From an uncultured Flavobacteriaceae bacterium (GTDB lineage Bacteria > Bacteroidota > Bacteroidia > Flavobacteriales > Flavobacteriaceae): a stretch of 64,000 bases of DNA. Positions within the stretch are counted from its first letter, which is position 1; each line of letters begins with the position of its first letter. Below the pieces are notes generated by a model. It worked only from the letters and a program-made list of their open reading frames with translations. It made no database searches and was not told the DNA's origin. Location of the stretch: contig CALLVX010000055.1 in assembly GCA_938010765.1 (NCBI GenBank), positions 1-64,000 on the forward strand, in the 5' to 3' direction. Made by a program: the position numbers and the translations under genes. Positions 37,868 to 48,281 of the stretch are shown in pieces.

Positions 37868-38602
37868 ATGCGAAGATTATTTTTTGTTCTGATTTGTTTT
37901 ACTTTTTTTGGCAAAATGTTCGGCCAAGATGCTTTACCCATACAGTATGATTCGGTAACCTTGGAAGTAAAAGAAATTCAAGATAAAAACCTAGAAACCT
38001 ATCGGAACGACCCAGAGTTGAACTACGAGGAAATAAAGGCCAAACGAACGTGGTGGGACGATTTCAAGGACTGGGTAGGAAACCTTTTTCTTCGCTTTTT
38101 CGAATGGATTTTTGGCGCTGAAAAAGCGATGGGAGCTTTTGCCGCCTTCTTACGAATTTTGCCATATGTATTATTGGGCGTTTTAATATTTATTCTGATC
38201 AAGTTCTTTTTAAAGGTAAATGCGAATGCCATGAGGCAAACCAAAAAAGATGCCTCTTTTGTCTCACTTTCCGAAGAAGAACATATCATTAAAAATGAGG
38301 ATATTCAAGAATTGATCAGCAAGGCTATTGCCAACAACAACTACCGTTTGGCCATTCGATATTATTATTTATTCATCTTGCAAAAAATGACAGACCAGGA
38401 GTTGATCGATTGGCAGTTACAAAAAACAAATGAAGATTATTTGAAAGAAATCGAAGTAATAGAATTGAAAACTCCCTTTCGGACAATTACCAGGTTGTAC
38501 GATTATATTTGGTATGGTGGTTTTTCCTTAGACCAAGCTAGGTATCTTAAAGCCGAGCATGCATTTTTAGAACTTCAAAAAACCCTCGACAAGCATGCGT
38601 AA
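37868..38602 (+). CDS. DUF4129 domain-containing protein
   Basis: Signal peptide, TM, and YRLAIRYYYLFILQKMTDQELIDWQLQKTNEDYL. Confidence 0.75.
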   Translation: MRRLFFVLICFTFFGKMFGQDALPIQYDSVTLEVKEIQDKNLETYRNDPELNYEEIKAKRTWWDDFKDWVGNLFLRFFEWIFGAEKAMGAFAAFLRILPYVLLGVLIFILIKFFLKVNANAMRQTKKDASFVSLSEEEHIIKNEDIQELISKAIANNNYRLAIRYYYLFILQKMTDQELIDWQLQKTNEDYLKEIEVIELKTPFRTITRLYDYIWYGGFSLDQARYLKAEHAFLELQKTLDKHA

Positions 38603-39806
38603 AAAGGGGGTAGTGTATATTATTATTGGGGCACTTGCTCTTGTTGTACTCCTAATGCTACAATACAGCCAACCCAAAAAATTGAATTGGTTCCCTTCCT
38701 ATGTGGCACACCATAAGATACCATATGGTTCCTACGTTTTCACTAATCTTGTAGAAAATCTATTTCCCGATACCGAACAAATAAGTACACCTCCTTACGA
38801 ATATCTGAACGAAAATCCAGATATAAAAGGCACCTACTTCTTTGCCAATAGCGCTGTCGGTTTTGCGGAAGCCGAGCTAGAGACCTTATTAAATTGGACA
38901 ACAAAAGGAAATACGTTGTTTATCGCTTCCGAAACGTTCGAAAAGGAGCTATTAGATACTTTAGGCCTTGATATTCAGAATCTTTATAACGGACTCCAAG
39001 ATAATGCAGGTTTCGAGTTTCGTATGGTGCATCCGAAATTATCTCCCGAAAAGGAATATCCCTTCAAAAAGAACAGCTACACCCCTTATTTCAATTCAAT
39101 AGACACCTTACACACTAGCGTACTTGGCTTAGTAAGAGACCCATCCCAAGATTCGGACAAAAAGTATTTTAATGTAATATCCAAAAACTTCGGCCAAGGT
39201 GAAATTATCTTGACCACCTTCCCAAAGGCCTTTACGAACTATTTTATACTTAAGGGAACTAATAAGGATTATACGGCCGGACTGCTATCTTACATCTCGA
39301 CCAACAATACTTTGTACCTTGATAACTACTATAAAGATGGCAAAGCGTTCTTTACCTCACCGATGTATATTTTCTTAAATAACAAGGCGCTTAAATGGGC
39401 CTATTATCTAGCTTTAATAGGGGCGCTCATATATATATTTTTCGAAGGAAAACGAAAACAAAGGGCGATTCCCATAGTGCGCCCTCTTAAGAATCAAACC
39501 TTGGCCTTTACACGCACAATCGCCGACATGTATTATGAAAAAAGTGAACAAAAACAGATTGCCGAGTTCAAAATCGAGTATTTTTTAGAATACATACGAT
39601 CGCGGTTTTATTTAGGTACAATTGAGCGAGAGGCTCACTTTTATCGAAATTTGGCAGCCCGTAGTTCGCACAAAATTGAAGAAGTAGAAAACCTTTTCAC
39701 ATTTCTTGAACGTCTAAGAAATCAAGAAATCGTAAGCGATTCAGAATTGATAAAACTAAATACCCAGATAGAAAAATTTAAAAAACGAGTAGATGGAAGA
39801 AACTAA
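38595..39806 (+). CDS. DUF4350 domain-containing protein
   Basis: Single N-terminal TM, YGSYVFTNLVENLFP, C-terminal TM and cytosolic tail; position between DUF4129 and MoxR genes. Confidence 0.7.
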   Translation: MRKKGVVYIIIGALALVVLLMLQYSQPKKLNWFPSYVAHHKIPYGSYVFTNLVENLFPDTEQISTPPYEYLNENPDIKGTYFFANSAVGFAEAELETLLNWTTKGNTLFIASETFEKELLDTLGLDIQNLYNGLQDNAGFEFRMVHPKLSPEKEYPFKKNSYTPYFNSIDTLHTSVLGLVRDPSQDSDKKYFNVISKNFGQGEIILTTFPKAFTNYFILKGTNKDYTAGLLSYISTNNTLYLDNYYKDGKAFFTSPMYIFLNNKALKWAYYLALIGALIYIFFEGKRKQRAIPIVRPLKNQTLAFTRTIADMYYEKSEQKQIAEFKIEYFLEYIRSRFYLGTIEREAHFYRNLAARSSHKIEEVENLFTFLERLRNQEIVSDSELIKLNTQIEKFKKRVDGRN

Positions 39807-40854
39807 CAATACCCCTGAAAATCAGCACCCTACACCTCCTACGGATGCTAATGAAGGGAACCGCCCTACAGATGAAGGGACTCCTTTGAACTTTGATAAT
39901 AGAATTCCGTTAGAGGGTCTTAGAAGTGCCGTGGATGACATTAAGAAAGAGTTGGCCAAAGTGATTATCGGACAAGAAAACTTTATTGAATTATTGATTG
40001 TTTCGCTCTTGGTTGATGGGCATGTATTGATAGAGGGAGTGCCCGGGATTGCTAAAACCGTTACGGCCAAACTATTTGCCAAGACATTAAAAACAGGATT
40101 TAGTAGAATTCAATTTACGCCAGACCTCATGCCCAGTGACATTTTGGGCACTTCTATCTTTAATGTGAAAAGCTCGGAATTCGAATTTAAAAAAGGCCCT
40201 ATTTTTTCAAATGTTATTCTGATTGATGAAATTAACCGTGCACCTGCCAAGACCCAAGCGGCAATGTTCGAGACGATGGAAGAACGCCAAGTAACTATGG
40301 ATGGTACCACCTACCCTATGGATGCACCTTTTATGGTTCTGGCTACTCAAAACCCTATTGAACAGGAAGGAACCTATGCCCTACCAGAAGCGCAATTGGA
40401 TCGTTTTCTATTTAAGATCAAGGTAGATTATCCCTCTGTTGACGAAGAAGTACGCATTTTGCAAACCCATCATGAACGCAAAGGGGAAAAACCACAGGAA
40501 CGTATCAAAGATGTACTATCCGCGATAAAACTAAAAGAATTTAGAGCCAAGATACAGGATGTCGTGGTCGAGGAAAAAATTATCCGGTACATCGCTAATG
40601 TCATCACCAAAACTCGAAATCACCCGCACTTATACTTGGGCGGCTCCCCAAGGGCATCTATTGCCACCTTGAACGCCGCGAAAGCATTTGCAGCAATCAA
40701 TGGTCGTGATTTTGTAATTCCCGAAGACGTAAAACGAGCGTTGGTTCCTGTACTGAACCACCGCGTTATTCTCACACCTGAGCGCGAAATGGAAGGAATG
40801 ACTACCGAAAGCGTTGTCGGTATGATTACCGAATCGGTTGAAATACCTAGATAG
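39793..40854 (+). CDS. MoxR family AAA+ ATPase
   Basis: VLIEGVPGIAKTVTAKLFAKTL; IFSNVILIDEINRAPAKTQAAMFETMEERQVTMDG; ATQNPIEQEGTYALPEAQLDRFLFKI. Confidence 0.95.
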   Translation: MEETNNTPENQHPTPPTDANEGNRPTDEGTPLNFDNRIPLEGLRSAVDDIKKELAKVIIGQENFIELLIVSLLVDGHVLIEGVPGIAKTVTAKLFAKTLKTGFSRIQFTPDLMPSDILGTSIFNVKSSEFEFKKGPIFSNVILIDEINRAPAKTQAAMFETMEERQVTMDGTTYPMDAPFMVLATQNPIEQEGTYALPEAQLDRFLFKIKVDYPSVDEEVRILQTHHERKGEKPQERIKDVLSAIKLKEFRAKIQDVVVEEKIIRYIANVITKTRNHPHLYLGGSPRASIATLNAAKAFAAINGRDFVIPEDVKRALVPVLNHRVILTPEREMEGMTTESVVGMITESVEIPR

Positions 40855-40859
40855 CTGCC

Positions 40860-42188
40860 ATGCAATTTTTGAAATCGTTCTACATACACAACACTTTTTT
40901 CTGGTACATTGCCATACTATCGGCCTGTTTTATGGTTTCATTTTGGTTTCCGGTTATTTACCCAATCGCGTGGCTGCTCACAATGTTACTCGGGGCCCTT
41001 TTCTTTTTTGATGCCTACCTTTTGTACAATGGTAAGGGTATGACCGCTCAACGGAGTCTTCCTCAAAAACTATCAAATAGTGATTTGAACCCAATAAAAG
41101 TAACTTTCGAAACAGGGTACGCGTTTAAAACCTTTGTGACCGTAATAGACGAATTGCCTATTCAATTTCAAAAAAGAGATTTTGAGTTCAAAACCAAATT
41201 GATCAAAGGGGAAAAAAGAGAGTTCGATTACAGCGTACGCCCAGTTGATCGTGGAGAATATCTTTTCGGAAATTTGAATATCTATGCCTCCTCTCCCCTT
41301 AAAATTGCAAAGCGCCGTTTCGTATTTCAAAAAGATCAAATGGTACCAGTATACCCTAGTATCATACAAATGCAGCAGTATGATTTTCTGGCCATTAGCA
41401 ATCGGTTATCCGAAATCGGCCTTAAAAAAATACGGCGTATCGGACATACCCAAGAATTTGAACAGATCAAAGAGTATGTACAGGGCGATGATTTTAGAAC
41501 TATAAATTGGAAAGCCACTGCCAAACAACAACAGCTCATGGTCAACCAATACCAAGACGAGCGTTCCCAACCTATTTATAGTATCGTTGATACGGGCAGG
41601 GTCATGAAAATGCCTTTCAACGAACTTAAATTACTTGATTATGCCATCAATGCTACTTTGGCATTCTCGAATGTAGCATTAAAGCGAAATGATAAGACCG
41701 GACTGCTAACTTTCTCCAAAAATATTGAAACCTTTGTACCGGCAATTCAAAAGCTAACACATCTTAATACAATTCTAGAAAAGCTCTATAACATTACCAC
41801 CGAGTTCACCGATTCGGATTTTGGTCTTCTTTACGCACATATTAAAAGGAAGGTGACGCATCGAAGCCTATTATTACTCTATACCAATTTCGAACACTTA
41901 TCTGCCTTAAAAAGACAATTGCCATTTTTAGTTGCTATTGCAAAACAACATGTACTAGTGGTCATTTTTTTCGAAAATACAGAACTGGAAGGCCTTGTAG
42001 CATCCGACGCTGAAAACCTACAAACCATTTACCACAAAACAATTGGCGAGAAATTTTCGTTGGAGAAAAAGCTAATGCAAAAAGAACTTCAAAAACATGG
42101 CATACAAACCATTCTTACCAAACCAGAAGAACTCACCGTCAATACAATCAACAAATACTTAGAGATAAAAGCACGTGGTCTGATCTAA
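40860..42188 (+). CDS. DUF58 domain-containing protein
   Basis: IGHTQEFEQIKEYVQGDDFRTINWKATAKQQQLMVNQYQDERSQPIYSIVDTGRVM. Confidence 0.92.
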   Translation: MQFLKSFYIHNTFFWYIAILSACFMVSFWFPVIYPIAWLLTMLLGALFFFDAYLLYNGKGMTAQRSLPQKLSNSDLNPIKVTFETGYAFKTFVTVIDELPIQFQKRDFEFKTKLIKGEKREFDYSVRPVDRGEYLFGNLNIYASSPLKIAKRRFVFQKDQMVPVYPSIIQMQQYDFLAISNRLSEIGLKKIRRIGHTQEFEQIKEYVQGDDFRTINWKATAKQQQLMVNQYQDERSQPIYSIVDTGRVMKMPFNELKLLDYAINATLAFSNVALKRNDKTGLLTFSKNIETFVPAIQKLTHLNTILEKLYNITTEFTDSDFGLLYAHIKRKVTHRSLLLLYTNFEHLSALKRQLPFLVAIAKQHVLVVIFFENTELEGLVASDAENLQTIYHKTIGEKFSLEKKLMQKELQKHGIQTILTKPEELTVNTINKYLEIKARGLI

Positions 42189-42531
42189 AAGAGTCTAGCT
42201 CAAAGGCACGCATCCAATTCAACAAAAATCGTTGCTCATCCTTAGACGTTAACACTTATCTTCTTTACTTCTGACGGATTATAAATGACCGTTTACCAAT
42301 AACCAAACCCGCTCTAAATCCTTATTCTATCGGCATTAGACTACATTTTATGATGGCTTTCCCATCACCATTGCAATAATTGATAACTTTAACACAAAAA
42401 ACGCCCCTATCGCGTGCCTGTAATTTACTAGTACTTCTCGATTAAGTACAAAATTATCAGATGTCCTGCGCTTTTGGACAAAGAAAAAACCCTAGAAAAA
42501 CTAGGTAAAATTAGTAACTTGCACTCCCCCG

Positions 42532-43146
42532 ATGATAGTAAAACTATCGCCTAACATCTTAGAAAACGAACTACTAAACCACTTAGGGGGTATGGAATTA
42601 TTGTTGCAATTACGACAACAGGGCATACGAAAACTGCCCATCATCAATCAACTGCAGTCTTCGAAAAAGGAACGATTGCATTTTCGTTTAAAAGGGTTCA
42701 AAAACAAATATTTCAAAACAGATTTCCTTGTAGAAGAAGCAAAATGTACCATTGAAATATACAAGGCAGGTTTAATGTTAAAAGGTGATTTTCCGCACAA
42801 ACATAATGCCATATCAATTCTATCTGACGAAATTATATCAATTACCTTGGTACGGGGAAAACACACGATCGATACTTTTCGCATGTCGCCTGTTCATATA
42901 TTGTCGAAACTGGGAGCATCAAGTGGTATCGCGCGCCACTTTCGTTTAGACCCAACCGAGTATACGGTAGAAGATACCAAGATAATTCTCACTACCAAAG
43001 ATCAACAGCTAGAACTGTCGAGCTGTGGCCATCGATTTAATCGTTTACGACGTCTCTTTAAGGCGGCCGGCTATCGGAAGAAGATGCAGGTGATTAAAGA
43101 ACCTAGCCATCGTATTATCGACGATGTTATCCAAAAATCTTTTTAG
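42532..43146 (+). CDS. Hypothetical protein
   Basis: 204-aa ORF, no family recognised; TAACTTGC -7-like sequence just upstream. Confidence 0.55.
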   Translation: MIVKLSPNILENELLNHLGGMELLLQLRQQGIRKLPIINQLQSSKKERLHFRLKGFKNKYFKTDFLVEEAKCTIEIYKAGLMLKGDFPHKHNAISILSDEIISITLVRGKHTIDTFRMSPVHILSKLGASSGIARHFRLDPTEYTVEDTKIILTTKDQQLELSSCGHRFNRLRRLFKAAGYRKKMQVIKEPSHRIIDDVIQKSF

Positions 43147-43348
43147 TTTTTTCTTGAAATAAAAAATACCACTTAACGTTTTACTTACTACGGTTTTAAA
43201 GGCTTCTTACTGTATTCTATTGTTGTTTTTGAACAGATAGCCATTCCTCAAATTATGTTCCCGGTACCCGTTTGGCCACTATTAGGGTGTAGGCTAAAGC
43301 GCGGCTTACAGAAACCAAAGGGCCATAAGACGGTCTATTAAAAACAGT

Positions 43349-44284
43349 ATGGAACGATTTGCAATTTTCTTGGTACTCATTCTATTTTCCTGTTCATGCA
43401 CAGGTGACACCCCAGAACTAGTACCCATAGGCGCAGACCATATAGAATTTTTTGGTTTCACCTTGATTGACACTTTCTGGGACGACCCAACCGATACTGA
43501 TTCCAAAACCAACTTTAGCGATGAAGTTTCGCCCTTCTCCAACGTAGCGGACATCTTGGTAATAGCTCCTAAAGATAATATCGTTCCTCGTATGCAAGGA
43601 ATGCAACAAGTAGGAATGAAAAGTATGTTACACGTCGCCGAATTGTTTTTTGAATAGCAAGGAACTGATGCACCCTCGGGAAACAATTATTCCCTGCGCA
43701 ATGATTATCAAGACAGATGGGATGTTTTTGCAAGCACCAACGAATTAAACAAAAATGCACCCTTAATCGCAACGCTTTATCTAGGAGAAGAACCTACATG
43801 GAATGGTATAAGTGCCGATGAGTTGCGAAAAGCTGCCGATTATATAAAGGCGACTACTCCAGATAGCCCTATTTTGATAATAGAAGCTTCACCAGCTATT
43901 CCAGATTTGGTGATACCAAACGCCGTAGATTGGATAGGGTTCGACCATTACTTTATCAAAGATCCAAAAAACGACGGCAATTATCTTTCCGAGCTTACCA
44001 CACTCAAAGCAAAGTTAGCCCATTCCCAGCGTTTGGTCTTGGTACTAGATAGTCATTACATTAATTCTGGGCACAGTGCATTAGGGGGTATTGCCCTAAA
44101 TGAAATGCAAGCGGTGGCTAAAAGCTACTATGACCTGGCCAAGGCCGAACCAAAGACCATTGCCCTATTAGGATATTTTTGGCCCAATGGCTTTGATGCG
44201 CCAAATGCAATAGGGGCCAGAGGTATGCCCGATGCGGTCCTGGCCGAATACAAGAGGATTGGGAAAGAGATCACTGGAAAATAA
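43349..44284 (+). pseudogene. Lipoprotein with TIM-barrel/glycosidase-like C-terminal region, interrupted by one in-frame TAG (43655-43657)
   Basis: Lipobox ILFSCSC; MERFAIF...ELFFE*QGTDAPSGNNYSLRNDYQDRWDVF...ISADELRKAADYIKATTPDSPILIIEASPAIPDLVIPNAVDWIGFDHYF, same frame before and after the TAG. Confidence 0.7.
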
Positions 44285-44400
44285 AATTCCGAACAAGGGT
44301 TAGGCACCCTATCAAATGGGTACGACAACTGATTGCCCAACGCCCTCAATCTTGCGCATTTATACTTCCTCAACCCCTAACTTATTCCTATTTTTATCCT

Positions 44401-44904
44401 ATGATGATTGCAGAGACAACTCGACTCCTTTTGGAAGAGGCCGCCACAAAAGATGCCCATTTTTTTTTGCGGTTAATGAACAGCGGCACCTGGTTAGAAC
44501 ACATTGGGAATCGGGGTATTGGTACAGAAGAACTGGCGACAGCCTATATCAACAATAGCCTAAAAGCTAGTTACTCGAAAAACGGGTACGGCCTTTTTAA
44601 AATGACCCTTAAGGCTTCTCAGACGCCTATCGGAATTTGCGGTTTCGTTAAGCGCGATTATCTAGAACATCCCGATATCGGTTTTGCCCTTTTACCGGCT
44701 TATGAGGGGCAAGGATATGCCTTTGAAGCAGCCATGGAAACGATGAAATATGGTTCCGAAGTTTTAGGATTGGCACCGATCTTTGGAATTACACCAAACG
44801 AAAACACCCGGTCCAAAAAGCTTCTTTCAAAAATTGGGCTGCAGGAAGTAGACGAAATTCTACCACCTGGGGAAGATAAAAAGGTATTGCTTTTCTCATC
44901 CTAA
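44401..44904 (+). CDS. GNAT family N-acetyltransferase (RimJ/RimL-like)
   Basis: ETTRLLLEEAATKDAHFFLRLMNS; GICGFVKRDYLEHPDIGFALLPAYEGQGYAFEA. Confidence 0.9.
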   Translation: MMIAETTRLLLEEAATKDAHFFLRLMNSGTWLEHIGNRGIGTEELATAYINNSLKASYSKNGYGLFKMTLKASQTPIGICGFVKRDYLEHPDIGFALLPAYEGQGYAFEAAMETMKYGSEVLGLAPIFGITPNENTRSKKLLSKIGLQEVDEILPPGEDKKVLLFSS

Positions 44905-45168
44905 AGTTCAATTACATTCTCAACTTTTGGTTAATAGTTACCTAGTGTCGGTTCTTACGGCACCCGTTATTGGTGCGGATGGTTTTCAACAAGGTCCATA
45001 GTACCCAAGATATCTTTAGTAAGCTTGGTTTGAACCGCTTTTCATCAAGACTATTAGTAGGAGCCTGCGGTTCTTTTTAGAAATATAATCCTCATTTAAA
45101 CTAGTAATAAAAGGTCAAAAATCTGTATCTTTCATCGACATCGGTATGAAACTTTAAAATTTGAAGGC

Positions 45169-46155
45169 ATGAAAAAAATTGGCATGGTATTCCTGTTGGC
45201 ATCCCTTTTTACAGCTTCGATTTACGGTCAAGCGCAGGAATCAGAGGAAGTGTATTCGGCCTTCGTCAAAGAAGCATGGGACCTTTATGAAAGTAAGGAA
45301 TACCTATCTTCTGCCACGACTTATGCGAAGGCTTTTGCCGCAATGGGAGACAAAGGGCGCGGTTCTGATCGTTACAACGCGGCCTGTTCGTGGGCGTTGG
45401 CACAAGAGATAGATTCTTCCTTTGTACAACTCTTTCGGATAACAAAAAAGGGAAACTATAGCAACTACACGCATATCTCTACCGATGTTGATTTAACTAC
45501 CCTTCATTCCGATTCTCGCTGGAAAGAAATACTGACATTGGTACAACAAAACAAAGAGAAAATAGAAGACGGTTTAGAGAAGCCGCTAGTCGCCCAACTG
45601 GATAGCATTCACCAAGAAGATCAACTGTATCGAAAGCAATTACGGGAGATTGAACAAAAATATGGGCGAGATTCCGACGAAATTAAAGCACAATGGGCAT
45701 CCATCGATAAAAAAGATTCCATCAATCTGATTAAAATTACCAAAATATTGGATGAGCGCGGTTGGTTGGGGGCCGATGTAATCGGCACACAGGGAAACTC
45801 AACTTTGTTTTTGGTAATTCAACATGCCGATGTAGACACTCAGAAAAAATACCTGCCCATGATGAGAGAAGCCAGTAAAGACGGGCGTGCCCAACCCAGT
45901 AGCTTGGCACTTCTAGAAGATCGGGTTGCCCTGCGATCAGGAGAAAAACAAATTTATGGGAGCCAAATTGGTCGTGACCCCGAAACAGGTGTGTACTTTG
46001 TTTCCCCTATGATCGATCCCGATAAAGTTGATGAAAGAAGAGCCACCGTTGGCTTGGGCTCGATTGCATCCTATATCAAACAATGGAATCTTGGTTGGGA
46101 CGTAGAAGCCTACAAAAAACAAATGGAAGCTATGCAAGCTAAGGAGAAAGAGTAA
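45169..46155 (+). CDS. Exported TPR-like/DUF6624 domain-containing protein
   Basis: DSINLIKITKILDERGWLGADVIGTQGNSTLFLVIQHADVDTQKKYLPMMREASKDGRAQPSSLALLEDRVALRSGEKQIYGSQI. Confidence 0.75.
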   Translation: MKKIGMVFLLASLFTASIYGQAQESEEVYSAFVKEAWDLYESKEYLSSATTYAKAFAAMGDKGRGSDRYNAACSWALAQEIDSSFVQLFRITKKGNYSNYTHISTDVDLTTLHSDSRWKEILTLVQQNKEKIEDGLEKPLVAQLDSIHQEDQLYRKQLREIEQKYGRDSDEIKAQWASIDKKDSINLIKITKILDERGWLGADVIGTQGNSTLFLVIQHADVDTQKKYLPMMREASKDGRAQPSSLALLEDRVALRSGEKQIYGSQIGRDPETGVYFVSPMIDPDKVDERRATVGLGSIASYIKQWNLGWDVEAYKKQMEAMQAKEKE

Positions 46156-46323
46156 ACCTCGGCACTTCAAAAACAAAGAAATTATGCCCCCCTGTATTAA
46201 AATATTAGCTCAAAGCTCGAGACGGTTGCATTTTATCTAATTTCTACTCGGTGAAATACGAAAAAGCCGGGTGAACCGTTATCATTACATTCCAAATCGA
46301 ACTCGGTAATATGCTCTAAAGGC

Positions 46324-46701
46324 TTGTTACCACAATTCTTGACCAAACCTAGCATGCTACTTAACCGATCTGCCTATATCGGGGCACTTTTAAACCGATC
46401 TACTCAATTTGTCAATCTCGTCTATAGTTGTACTTGCATAGGCAACCTTTTCATGGTTGTATTGTATCATTTAGTTCTACCACATCCAATTAAACTGGAA
46501 GTTGCATATCTCTTTGTATACCTCATAAGTTTAGGCTTTCTTCCTGCATTGGTTTTTAGCGTACTATTGGTAATTGCCCAAAAACAAAAACAAGTTTTAA
46601 GCAAAAAAGCAATAGAAAAACATCTGAAATTTGTGTTCATGGGGGTGGTTACTTTCATAGTTCTCAATGCGCATAACTTTTTGCTGTCTCTCTTACATTA
46701 A
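46324..46701 (+). CDS. Hypothetical small membrane protein
   Basis: 125-aa ORF with several predicted TM segments; no family recognised. Confidence 0.4.
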   Translation: MLPQFLTKPSMLLNRSAYIGALLNRSTQFVNLVYSCTCIGNLFMVVLYHLVLPHPIKLEVAYLFVYLISLGFLPALVFSVLLVIAQKQKQVLSKKAIEKHLKFVFMGVVTFIVLNAHNFLLSLLH

Positions 46702-46717
46702 CCTTACCGAATTCGCA

Positions 46718-47163
46718 ATGCACTTATTTCGAAAATTGGATAAAATTCTGGCGGCATTTGGCAACATTAGAGCCTTGGAGCCTACCCATGTTGACACGCA
46801 TACCGAAAACCGTATTCAAACTATTAAATGAACAAAAATTGCCCAATCGAAAGAAGGGGAATTGTGGATTCGCTTTCAAACCCTTGCCGGCCATGAATTT
46901 TTAAATGCTACGATTCTTAGCCATGTTGATCTTAGCACCCGTAAAGGTGGAAAATTACTTTTGCAGCTATACAGAACCCATTGGAATTGTCATCGGATAC
47001 TACCACTATTGAATCAGACCATACCAATCTCTCCAATTGTTATAGTACCGAGTTGAGTTTTGTAGTTTTCAAAAAGGAAATCAACTTTATCGAAAAGAAA
47101 AAAGCGAATACCGCTCTATTTTACTACAAAAAGAAACAACTCTCTTTTAAGGTCATCAATTAA
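46718..47163 (+). pseudogene. Decayed hypothetical gene with in-frame TGA (46829) and a one-base frameshift at A4 (46951-46954)
   Basis: MHLFRKLDKILAAFGNIRALEPTHVDTHTENRIQTIK*TKIAQSKEGELWIRFQTLAGHEFLNATILSHVDLSTRKGGK, then frame change to ITFAAIQNPLELSSDTTTIESDHTNLSNCYSTELSFVVFKKEINFIEKKK.... Confidence 0.5.
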
Positions 47164-47288
47164 CCATGAGTAATTACAGCTCCTTTTTATACACTAGTTT
47201 GAACAACAGTATTCTAGAACTGTAACAAATAGAGGAAAAGAATATCTTTATTTGTATCAATACTATACATCAATCTAAAACCAACCTT

Positions 47289-48149
47289 ATGAAATTGAAA
47301 TTACTCCTATTTGCAGGGTTCATTGCCCTAAGCAGTTGTAAAGAAGAAAAAAAACCGACCGCTACTACCGAGGAAATGGAAACAGTAGTGGTAAAAGAAG
47401 TTGCAACTACCTCGCAAAAAATACAGGTATTGAACTTTGCTACCTTTCATATGGGGTCTACCTCCGATGCTACCAGCACCAAATTTGATGAAAACAATCA
47501 AAAAAATCAGCAAGATGCAAAAGCTATTTCTGCTATGATTGCTCAATTTAAACCTACTATTATCTGTGTTGAGGTGCCTTGGGAAAAGAATGAATCCCTT
47601 GACCAAGAATACCAAGCCTTTTTGGCAGCTCCTGAAAAACCTACCACCTATTATGGGGAAGTAGGGCTTGTAGCGTTTGAAGTAGGAAGATTAAGTAATC
47701 TCTCGAAAATTTATGGTATTGACCATAAAATGAGCTATAATTATATGATCGGACAAGAAATTGAGAATGCCATCGACCCTAAAACACATGACGAGTACTA
47801 TGCAGATCCTTTTAAGTCAACACCGGAATTAGCCGTAAATATGGATAGCCTTCCCTTGCTAGACAAATTGAAGTTGACCAATGATCCAACTTTCTTGGAT
47901 TTCTTGATTACCGTGAATACAGATATGCTAGCTTTTGCAGGTACCGAAGACGGTTTTGAGGGGGCCGATGAAGCAGCCAAATACTACCAACGTAACTTAC
48001 GTATTTACTCAAACCTAAATCGTATCCCCATGACCAAGGACGATCGAGTATTTATACTTTCAGGAGGGAGCCATACCGCCTTCTTAAATGAATTCATGAA
48101 CCGAAGCCCCAAGTTTGAGACGGTAGATGTGTTTGATTATTTGAAATAG
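47289..48149 (+). CDS. DUF5694 domain-containing lipoprotein
   Basis: Lipobox ALSSCKEE; VLNFATFHMGSTSDATSTKFDENNQKNQQDAKAISAMIAQFKPTIICVEVPWE. Confidence 0.75.
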   Translation: MKLKLLLFAGFIALSSCKEEKKPTATTEEMETVVVKEVATTSQKIQVLNFATFHMGSTSDATSTKFDENNQKNQQDAKAISAMIAQFKPTIICVEVPWEKNESLDQEYQAFLAAPEKPTTYYGEVGLVAFEVGRLSNLSKIYGIDHKMSYNYMIGQEIENAIDPKTHDEYYADPFKSTPELAVNMDSLPLLDKLKLTNDPTFLDFLITVNTDMLAFAGTEDGFEGADEAAKYYQRNLRIYSNLNRIPMTKDDRVFILSGGSHTAFLNEFMNRSPKFETVDVFDYLK

Positions 48150-48281
48150 AAAGGGCGTCCATATTAAGCTTAACTATCATCATACCTCTTTAAACTATCA
48201 TGCTTTATTGTTTCAAAGGGAAACAACTTTTTGAAGGCCTCAGTTAAAAAAAAATGGCAGGCGATTTCCTATCTTTAGGGA

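Noticed and set aside
44905-45168. Possible response-regulator remnant (...STQDIFSKLGLNRFSS...)
   Set aside because: Too short and weak to support without a database search.
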